A program made the translations under genes and the position numbers. The notes under the pieces were generated by a model, which saw only the letters and a program-made list of their open reading frames with translations, did not search any database and was not told where the DNA came from. Below, in pieces: positions 41,025 to 47,499 of a stretch of 47,499 nt of DNA. The DNA comes from Phycisphaerales bacterium (GTDB lineage Bacteria > Planctomycetota > UBA1135 > UBA2386). The DNA lies in assembly GCA_020247305.1 (NCBI GenBank), contig JADCJE010000001.1, forward strand, positions 1 through 47,499. The letters are read 5' to 3'. How positions within the stretch are numbered: position 1 is the stretch's first letter; each line of letters starts with the position of its first letter.

Positions 41025-42611
41025 ATGCGCACCGCATTCGTCATCGCCGCGCTGGGCCTCGCCCAGATCGCCGCAGCCCAGATCCCGATCCCGCCGTTCG
41101 GCAGCACGTTCACCGCGACGCTGACGCGCGGCTACTGGTTCCAGGCGCCTGCGGCCGGCATCGTCACCGGCATCAGCGTGCCGAACGAGGCGCTGCAGCC
41201 GTTCCAGGCCATCGAGTTCCTCGACCTCGGCGCGACGCCGCCGCCCGCGTTCCCCGCGACGGTCGTCGGCACACAGCTGCACTACAGCAACAACACCGCC
41301 GGCGGCTCGCTCGTGCCAGTGACGATCCCGCTCGTGCCTGGCAACTACTACGGCGTGCTCGGCGCCTGCACGAACGCCATCGGCTCGGCGACGGCCTACA
41401 ATTCGTACGCCAACGCGGGTGGCACGTTCGCCAGCAACATCCTCGGCATCCCGACGACGCTGACGCGCTTTGGCACCCAGTTCGGCATCGGCGCCGGCGG
41501 CAACAACCCGTGCTGGTCGGAAGTCGGCAGCACGATCTCGCGCGTCGACCTCTACATCGTCCCGTCCGGCGGCGGCACGATCGCCACGAACACCACGCTC
41601 GGCCAGGGCTGCATCCAGCAGTACGCATCGTTCTACGAGAACTTCGCGACTGCCGGCGGCTTCGACCTCGCCAACACGTCGCTGACCATGCTGCCGACCG
41701 GCACGGGTTACTTTGTGCTCCCGGGCATCAGCGCCTACATCCCGCCGTCGCCGGCGGCGACGGCGCTGACGCTCGGTGACGACACGCAGACGGCGGTCAC
41801 GCTGACGGCGCCGTTCGCGTACCCCGGCGGCACGACCACGTCGCTCTCGGTGTGCTCCAACGGCTACGTGTCGGTCAGCGCGACCGGCAACGGCACGGGA
41901 TACACGCCCGTCGTGACGACGTTCCTCAACGCCTCCAACACCGGCTGGTGGAACTGGCACGACTACAACCCGAGCCTCGCGGGCAGCGGCCAGGTGAAGT
42001 TCGAGCAGGTCGGCAGCATCGCGTGCGTCACCTGGGACGGCGTCTACAGCTTCGGCACGACGGCGCCGGACACGTTCCAGATGCAGTTCGACACGTCGAG
42101 CGGCGCGGTGCACATCTGCTGGGGCGCGATGGGCGCCCAGGGCAACGGCTACCTCGTCGGCTACTCGCCGGGCGGCGCGTCAGCCAATCCCGGCAACCGC
42201 GACCTGTCGGCGACGCTGCCGCTCACGTTCCAGCTCGAGAATTCGGACATCCTGCCGCTGTCGCTCGCCGCAACCTCGCGGCCGGTGACCAACACCAACT
42301 GGAACCTGAGCGTCAACAACGTGCCGGCGACCGGCGTGATCGGCGTCGACGTGTTCGGCCTGAGCGATCCGGGGCTGAACGACCTGTTCTTCCTCGGTGC
42401 GCCGGGCTGCGGCCTGCGCGCGGCGCTCGACGTCACCAACGGCTGGATCGTCAACGGCGCGACGCACACCTACAGCCTGTCGATCCCGAACAACCCGGCG
42501 CTGGTGAGCTTCAGCCTGTACACGACGTCCGCCGTGTTCCAGGTGCCGACGGTGAACGCGCTCGGCGCGATCACCAGCAACGGCATCAACGGCGTGGTCG
42601 GCAACCTCTGA
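41025..42611 (+). CDS. Secreted GAPGC-domain protein, tandem paralogue 1
   Basis: 528 residues with a signal peptide (MRTAFVIAALGLAQIAAAQ). Residues ~19-180 (FGSTFTATLTRGYWFQAPAA, ISVPNEALQPFQAIEFLDLG, YYGVLGACTNAIGS) match the start of the protein at 43074 almost position for position. The middle (CIQQYASFYENFATAGGFDL, AYPGGTTTSLSVCSNGYVSV, WHDYNPSLAGSGQVKFEQVG) resembles propeller- or jelly-roll-like blocks found also in the protein at 21295. The end carries FFLGAPGCGLRAALDV and PNNPALVSFSLYTTSAVFQV. Function unknown; probably an extracellular structural or adhesive protein. Confidence 0.82.
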   Translation: MRTAFVIAALGLAQIAAAQIPIPPFGSTFTATLTRGYWFQAPAAGIVTGISVPNEALQPFQAIEFLDLGATPPPAFPATVVGTQLHYSNNTAGGSLVPVTIPLVPGNYYGVLGACTNAIGSATAYNSYANAGGTFASNILGIPTTLTRFGTQFGIGAGGNNPCWSEVGSTISRVDLYIVPSGGGTIATNTTLGQGCIQQYASFYENFATAGGFDLANTSLTMLPTGTGYFVLPGISAYIPPSPAATALTLGDDTQTAVTLTAPFAYPGGTTTSLSVCSNGYVSVSATGNGTGYTPVVTTFLNASNTGWWNWHDYNPSLAGSGQVKFEQVGSIACVTWDGVYSFGTTAPDTFQMQFDTSSGAVHICWGAMGAQGNGYLVGYSPGGASANPGNRDLSATLPLTFQLENSDILPLSLAATSRPVTNTNWNLSVNNVPATGVIGVDVFGLSDPGLNDLFFLGAPGCGLRAALDVTNGWIVNGATHTYSLSIPNNPALVSFSLYTTSAVFQVPTVNALGAITSNGINGVVGNL

Positions 42612-43073
42612 TGCGAGCCAGAGCGACCAGGACGGATCGCCCGTCCTGATCGCGCTCCGGCGGCCGGGACGCCACAGCATCCCGGTCTTCGCCTGCGCCA
42701 TCGATCGCGCGGCTCCTGCGCGATGGCAGCGGCGCGCTCCGGCCGCGGACACCGCGCGTCCTGGCCCCGAGCCGAGGGTCGGGGACGATCGCTGGTGTCG
42801 TCCTCGGGAAGACGGAACCGACCGGGTCGCGCAGACTTCCGCCGGCGATCCACGCGCGCGCCGACATTTGGCCATTGGGCGACACATCCAATCAGGGCTA
42901 CGCAAGAAGCCCCCCCTCCCTACGAACACGACGGCCTGTCCACATACCGTCATTGGCTATTAACGCAATATTCAAAGGAAACCTTGCCGAACCCGCGCAT
43001 GCGCTCCCTAGCGTACTTGGCGATGCGTCCATCCGGTCGCATCGACACCTCCCTCGCGAAGGACATCCTCACC
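42612..43073. other. Intergenic region with hairpin cluster and AT-richer promoter segment
   Basis: No gene is seen. The first 115 bases hold three hairpins: AGGACGG/CCGTCCT (42629-42647) with outer GAGCG/CGCTC, CCGGGA/TCCCGG (42664-42685), and ATCGCGC/GCGCGAT (42704-42724). The segment about 42890-43000 is visibly AT-richer (TTGGCTATTAACGCAATATT, 42952-42971), probably the promoter of the next gene. A purine-rich AAGGA lies 11 bases before its ATG. Confidence 0.45.
42621..42657 (+). terminator. Hairpin after the first GAPGC paralogue
   Basis: Starting 10 bases past the stop codon, GAGCG (42621-42625) pairs with CGCTC (42653-42657) and inside it AGGACGG with CCGTCCT around a 5-nt loop. No U-run follows. 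It is a plausible terminator, inferred from position and stability. Confidence 0.45.
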
Positions 43074-45200
43074 ATGCGCATCGCATTGCTCATTGCGTCA
43101 CTCGGCTTCGCCGCGGTGGCGAACGCCCAGATCCCGCAACCCCCGTTCGGCAGCACGTTCACGGCCGCGCTGACCCGCGGCTACTGGTTCCAGGCGCCGG
43201 CCAACGGCGTCGTCACCAGCATCAGCGTGCCGAACGAAGCGAGCCAGCCGTTCCAGGCCATCGAGTTCATCGACTTCGGCACGACGCCGCCGCCGGCGTT
43301 CAACGCGACGGTCGTCGGCACGCAGCTGCACTACAGCAACAACACCGCCGGCGGCTCGAGCGTGCCGGTGGCGATCCCGCTGATCGCCGGGCGGCACTAC
43401 GGCGTGCTCGGCGCCTGCACGAACGCCGTCGGCTCGACGACGTCCTACAACTCGTACGCCACCGGTGGCGGCACGTTCTCTAGCACCATCCTCGGCGTGC
43501 CGACGACGCTGACCCGGCTCCTCACCCAGTCCGGCATCGGCGGCAGCGGCGGGGCCAGCAGCGCATGCTCTTCGGAAGCAGGGGGCACGTTGTCGCGCGT
43601 GAACCTGACGATCGTCGACACGTGCGCCTCGGTGCTGACCACGACGGCTGGCGGCAACGCCCAGAACGGCACGATGTTCAACATCGTCAACACGTCGGCC
43701 TCGGCCCTGACGATCGGCAGCTTCGACCAGTCGTTCCCGGTCGCGGGAACGGCGGCGTTGGTCGAGGTGTACACGAAGCCCGGCTCGTGGAACGGCTCGG
43801 AGCAGACGCCCGCAGCCTGGACGCTTGTCGGCTCGACGACCAACCTCGCGACGGCTGCCGGCCCCACGCTCACCCCGATTCCGGTCCCCGTCAACGTGAC
43901 GATCGCACCGGGCGCGACGCAGGCCTTCTACGTCACCTGCAGCGCGGCGAACCCGGTGGCCTACACCACCGGCTCCAACCAACTGGGCGCCGTCATCGGC
44001 TCTGACGGCAACCTGCAGGTGACGGCAGGCGTCGGCGTCAGCTACCCCTTCGCCGGCATCTTCGGCCTGCCGACTGCCGGCCGCCTCTGGAACGGGCGCG
44101 TCAACTACTGCCTGACGGCGCAGCCGGCCACCAACACGACGCTCGGCGCCGGCTGCGGCGGAACGTTCAACTCCTTCTACCAGCTGTTTGCGGACGCGGC
44201 GGCAGCCGCTCCCGGACTCACCGGCAACACACTGCAGTTGACCCCGACCGCGAACGGCTACCAGGGCGCATGGCTGCCGGGCACCGCAGCGGCCAACTTC
44301 GTGCTGCCGACGGGCGGCGTGGCGCTCGCAACGGGCGACGACGGCGTCGTCAACTACACGATCGCGACGGCGCCCTTCCCGACGCCGCAGGGACCGCAGG
44401 CCACGCTGCAGATCAGCGGCAATGCCATCATCGCGTGGGGCGCAGCCGCAATGAACTATCCCGGCACCAACTCGTACACGCCGACGGCCGGCGGCTTCCT
44501 CAACAGCGCGCTCGGCGGCATCTACGCGTGGCACGACTACAACGTCAGCGAGGGCGGCCAGATCCTCGCGCAGGAGGTGCTCGGCACGCTGTTCGTCACG
44601 TTCAACAACGTCGAGAACTACCCGACCAACGTCGCCAACCCGAGCACGATGCAGTTCCAGCTGAACCTCGCCACCGGCCGGGTGCGGATCGTCTGGCTGA
44701 GCGTCGACGGCAGCACGGCGAGCCCCTTCGGCACCCGCCATCTGGTCGGCGTCTCCGCGCCGGGCACGTCGGCGGACCCGGGCCAGGTCGCGCTGGCGAC
44801 GGCGTTCGGCGGCCAGTTGCTGACGGCTGACCCCGAGGTTGCGGCGCTCGCCGTCACCGCCAATACGCTGCCGCTCGTCGGCACGCTGTGGCAGCTGACG
44901 ACCAGCAACGTCCCCGCGACCGGCGCCGTCGGCATCGACGTCTTCGGCATCGGCGATCCCGGCATCAACGACCTCGGCTTCCTCGGGGCCCCCGGCTGCG
45001 GCCTGCGCGCGTCGACGGACGTCACGAACGCCTGGTTCGTCTCCGGCAGCACGCACGCGTACAGCATCCTGCTCCCGGCCAACCCGGCGCTGCTGAACTT
45101 CAACCTGTACACGACGTCCGCGGTGTTCCAGGCGCCGGCGGTGAACGCGCTCGGCGCGGTGACCGGCAACGGCGTCCGCGCGACGATCGGCAACCTCTGA
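43074..45200 (+). CDS. Secreted GAPGC-domain protein, tandem paralogue 2 with an inserted domain
   Basis: 708 residues with a signal peptide (MRIALLIASLGFAAVANAQ) and a ribosome-binding-like AAGGA upstream. The first ~180 residues closely repeat the neighbour at 41025. About 150-180 extra residues then follow (VLTTTAGGNAQNGTMFNIVN, FDQSFPVAGTAALVEVYTKP, QAFYVTCSAANPVAYTTGSN, LPTAGRLWNGRVNYC), absent from the neighbour and resembling an immunoglobulin-like secreted beta-sandwich. The rest realigns, from NTTLGAGCGGTFNSFYQLF to FLGAPGCGLRASTDV and NALGAVTGNGVRATIGNL. This reads as duplication followed by domain gain or loss. Function unknown. Confidence 0.82.
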   Translation: MRIALLIASLGFAAVANAQIPQPPFGSTFTAALTRGYWFQAPANGVVTSISVPNEASQPFQAIEFIDFGTTPPPAFNATVVGTQLHYSNNTAGGSSVPVAIPLIAGRHYGVLGACTNAVGSTTSYNSYATGGGTFSSTILGVPTTLTRLLTQSGIGGSGGASSACSSEAGGTLSRVNLTIVDTCASVLTTTAGGNAQNGTMFNIVNTSASALTIGSFDQSFPVAGTAALVEVYTKPGSWNGSEQTPAAWTLVGSTTNLATAAGPTLTPIPVPVNVTIAPGATQAFYVTCSAANPVAYTTGSNQLGAVIGSDGNLQVTAGVGVSYPFAGIFGLPTAGRLWNGRVNYCLTAQPATNTTLGAGCGGTFNSFYQLFADAAAAAPGLTGNTLQLTPTANGYQGAWLPGTAAANFVLPTGGVALATGDDGVVNYTIATAPFPTPQGPQATLQISGNAIIAWGAAAMNYPGTNSYTPTAGGFLNSALGGIYAWHDYNVSEGGQILAQEVLGTLFVTFNNVENYPTNVANPSTMQFQLNLATGRVRIVWLSVDGSTASPFGTRHLVGVSAPGTSADPGQVALATAFGGQLLTADPEVAALAVTANTLPLVGTLWQLTTSNVPATGAVGIDVFGIGDPGINDLGFLGAPGCGLRASTDVTNAWFVSGSTHAYSILLPANPALLNFNLYTTSAVFQAPAVNALGAVTGNGVRATIGNL

Positions 45201-45224
45201 GGTAGCCCGTCAGCAGCAGGCGCT

Positions 45225-45246
45225 CGGCCCGGGTCCGCCCGGGCCG
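45225..45246 (+). terminator. Strong hairpin after the second GAPGC paralogue
   Basis: CGGCCCGGG and CCCGGGCCG pair perfectly (9 bp) around a TCCG tetraloop, 24 bases past the stop codon. It is very stable and well placed for a terminator, though without a U-run. Confidence 0.5.
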
Positions 45247-45390
45247 ACGTCGCCCTGCCGGCGCTCCGCCCGCACGGCTCGCCAGCATGCGGCTGGCGCG
45301 GGTCTTCGGCTGACCACTGCCGACGCCGCGCCCCGGCGCGGCCGCGAACGCGGCTCCGGCGATGCTCGCGCTACGCTGGCGGCTCGACGC

Positions 45391-47499
45391 ATGCCGATCC
45401 GTCCATTCCTGGCGACGTTGTTCGCCGCCTTGCCCGCCGCCGCGCAGGACAGCTTCCCGCAGTCGCTGCCGGTGCGCTGCGAAGCGACCGTCGACGCTGC
45501 CGCCCTGGCGACGACCGGCGCGGCGACGCTGCGGCTGGCCTTCACCGCCGAGCAGGAACTCGTCGACGCGTGGTCGGTGCGGGTTGAACTGCGGCGCGGC
45601 GGCGCGCTGCTGCTGCGCCGCGACCACGCGCCGCCGACGGCGAGCCGCCGCTGGCCAGTCGGCAAGCCGTTTGCCTATGCACTGCCGCTGCCGTTCCGCA
45701 CGCCCCCCGCCGAACTGCGCGCCGGCGACGCGGTCGAGGTCTGGCTGGGCTTCGTCGACGCCACCGGCGAGCGCAAGCTGCCGCCGCTGTCGGCGCGCAA
45801 CGAGGGCGGCCTCGCGCCGGTCGCGCGGTTCGTCTGGCCGGAGGTCGCTGTTGCGGCGGACGCCGCCATCGCCGACGCCGCCATCGCCAGCGCAGCGCAA
45901 CTCGCCGCGAAGTCGCCCGCCGAGGCGTGGGACACGCTGGAGTTCGCCTTCCGCCGGATCACCGACTACGCGCAGAAGCAGAAGCTGCAGAAGGCCCTCG
46001 CCGGGGTCGGCCGCATGCCGCCGGCGCCGCTGACGTTCGAGGAGTCGGACATCGTGCTCGGCCGCGTCCGCGCTGAACGCGCGCGCTTCCTGCGGCAGGT
46101 CGCCGGGCGCATGCACGACGCCGGCAAGCTGCACGGCGCGCTACTGCTGCTCGACGAGGTCGGCGGCGCGCTGCAGGAGGACGCCGACCGCGCGGTGCTT
46201 GGCGCGCTCGGCGAAGCGCAGCGCACGACGCAGGACCGCGACGGCATCGCCGCCAGGATCTTCGCGCTGTCGAAGGAACAGCAGGCGGAAGCGCAGCGGC
46301 GCGACGGCGAGGTCCCGAAGGGCCTGGCGCGCATCACCGCCTGCGAGGCGATGGCCAAGGATCCGCAGCAGCGCGCGATCGCGCGCGAACTGCTGCGCAC
46401 GCTGGAGTTCACGCCCGAACACCGGGAGGCCGGCAAGGCGGCGCGCGAGGCGCTGGAGAAGGCGTGGCTCGCCGACGCGCCGCCCGACCAGCGCGCCGAA
46501 GCCGACGCAGCGCGCAACCATCCGTGCTGGGCGCGCACCGGCTCGCGCGTGTCGCACCGCTTCGTGCTGATCGGCCCGCAGGCGCTCGTCGACGGCGTGC
46601 CCGCCGACAGCCTGCTGCGCTTCGACCTCGCCTACCTGTACCTGACCGACCTGTTCGGCCGCGTGCCCAACCCCGACGGCGACCGTGTCACCGTCTACTG
46701 GAAGGAGCTGTGGGAGTTCGGCGGCGGCGTCGGCGGCGGCAAGATCATCGACATCGGCAACGCCGATCCGGCCGCCAAGGCGACGCGCGTCGACAACGGC
46801 CTGCTGTACCACGAACTGACGCACTGCATCGACGACACCGCGCCGGTCTACGGCGGCATGCGCGAGGGGCTCGCCGACTTCGGCGCCGCCTTCGCGCTGC
46901 TGGAGCTCGGCCAGCAGGGACCCGGCCGCGCCGCGGTCGGGCTGGCGGCGCGCGCGTTCCTGCAGGACTACCTGGAGCGCGACCTGGAGTACTGGCGCAT
47001 CCCGAACTACGGGCCGAGTGCGGGCTTCTTCCTGCACTTCATGACCGCCTACGGCAAGTCGGCGGACGGCTGGCAGTGGGACCGCTACCGCCGCTTCTTC
47101 CGCGACTACCGCGCCTGCAAGGTGAAGGACGCGCGCACGCCGACGCTGGCGCGCGCGTTCGGCCACCACCTCGCCGAAGCGTTCGGCGAGCCGGCCTGGG
47201 CCGACCTGATCCGCTTCCGCTGGCCGCTGCTGCCCGAGGACCGTGAAGCCGCGCGCAGCGAACAGCGCGCCGCGGCCGCGCGCCAGCTCGGTCCGACGCT
47301 CGACGACCAGCCGGGCTCGCCGGTGCCGCGCGACCGGCTCGCGCGCGAACTGGCGCAAACGGGCGCGGGCGTCGAGCGGCACGGCGAACGGCTCGGCGTG
47401 CTCCGCGACTGGCAGGTGATCGGGCCGTTCCGCAAACAGGGCGTCGATCCCGACGCCTTCCGCTTCGCGCCGGAACTGGAGGTCGACCTGCAGGCGCGC
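45391..47499 (+). CDS. Secreted HExxH zinc metalloprotease-like protein (3' truncated by window end)
   Basis: 703 codons are seen and the frame is still open at the last base. MPIRPFLATLFAALPAAAQ is a signal peptide. Residues ~20-140 look like a beta-sandwich (VDAAALATTGAATLRLAFTA). Residues ~165-370 are helical and charged, perhaps TPR- or HEAT-like. A zinc-protease-type site follows: His474-Glu475-x-x-His478 (LLYHELTHCIDD) with a downstream Glu492 in GGMREGLADFGAA, as in gluzincins. The segment GVLRDWQVIGPFRKQGVD at the end looks like the start of another domain. The substrate is unknown, and the activity is inferred from the motif. Confidence 0.8.
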   Translation, partial: MPIRPFLATLFAALPAAAQDSFPQSLPVRCEATVDAAALATTGAATLRLAFTAEQELVDAWSVRVELRRGGALLLRRDHAPPTASRRWPVGKPFAYALPLPFRTPPAELRAGDAVEVWLGFVDATGERKLPPLSARNEGGLAPVARFVWPEVAVAADAAIADAAIASAAQLAAKSPAEAWDTLEFAFRRITDYAQKQKLQKALAGVGRMPPAPLTFEESDIVLGRVRAERARFLRQVAGRMHDAGKLHGALLLLDEVGGALQEDADRAVLGALGEAQRTTQDRDGIAARIFALSKEQQAEAQRRDGEVPKGLARITACEAMAKDPQQRAIARELLRTLEFTPEHREAGKAAREALEKAWLADAPPDQRAEADAARNHPCWARTGSRVSHRFVLIGPQALVDGVPADSLLRFDLAYLYLTDLFGRVPNPDGDRVTVYWKELWEFGGGVGGGKIIDIGNADPAAKATRVDNGLLYHELTHCIDDTAPVYGGMREGLADFGAAFALLELGQQGPGRAAVGLAARAFLQDYLERDLEYWRIPNYGPSAGFFLHFMTAYGKSADGWQWDRYRRFFRDYRACKVKDARTPTLARAFGHHLAEAFGEPAWADLIRFRWPLLPEDREAARSEQRAAAARQLGPTLDDQPGSPVPRDRLARELAQTGAGVERHGERLGVLRDWQVIGPFRKQGVDPDAFRFAPELEVDLQAR

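Overview
The window is about 47.5 kb of very GC-rich bacterial chromosome and looks like a planctomycete. The reasons are a PVC-type CxxCH heme protein fused to a ThuA-like domain, a secreted DUF1080 protein, ThuA/Gfo-Idh-MocA/TIM-barrel sugar-catabolism neighbours, and several large secreted proteins sharing a C-terminal domain with a GAPGC signature. This assignment rests on gene content only. No rRNA, tRNA, CRISPR array or insertion sequence was recognised.

Layout. 1-501: end of a secreted GAPGC protein. 474-5230 (minus): porin, truncated protoporphyrinogen-oxidase-like flavoprotein, deoxyhypusine-synthase-like enzyme and MFS exporter in a row. 5718-9825 (plus): cytoplasmic molybdopterin oxidoreductase overlapping a RecB-like nuclease, then a DUF1801 protein with a histone-H1-like tail. 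9967-13751: DUF1080 protein and a small surface-glycan group (glycosyltransferase, FkbM methyltransferase, GT2). 13796-18615: vanadium-haloperoxidase-type lipoprotein, DUF3817 protein, carboxypeptidase-regulatory-like protein, and an HtrA-like protease whose PDZ domain is cut by an amber codon. 18715-25150 (minus): a DsbD-type thiol-disulfide reductase, a large GAPGC secreted protein, an outer-membrane-type lipoprotein and a secreted redoxin. 25298-34162 (minus): sialidase-esterase fusion, beta-helix-like secreted protein, TIM-barrel epimerase, Gfo/Idh/MocA dehydrogenase and the large heme protein, a likely sugar-scavenging set. 34311-34963: AbrB/Doc toxin-antitoxin pair. 35022-40806: PAS-AraC regulator, xylose isomerase, MFS sugar transporter and an ABC-F ATPase. 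41025-47499: two tandem paralogous GAPGC secreted proteins and a secreted HExxH metalloprotease running off the end.

The most striking content is a pair of probable selenoproteins in the same redox pathway. In the DsbD-like gene an in-frame TGA falls exactly where the first cysteine of the C-terminal thioredoxin CxxC motif belongs (giving UxxC), and the domain continues in the same frame for about 100 residues. In the redoxin gene a TGA replaces the cysteine of the C-terminal 'TKPxGC-x-x-K' motif, and the reading continues for 14 residues. Both TGAs are followed at about 17-24 nt by a perfect hairpin in the place where a bacterial SECIS lies. Together they suggest a selenocysteine-dependent periplasmic reduction relay that ordinary gene calling would split or truncate.
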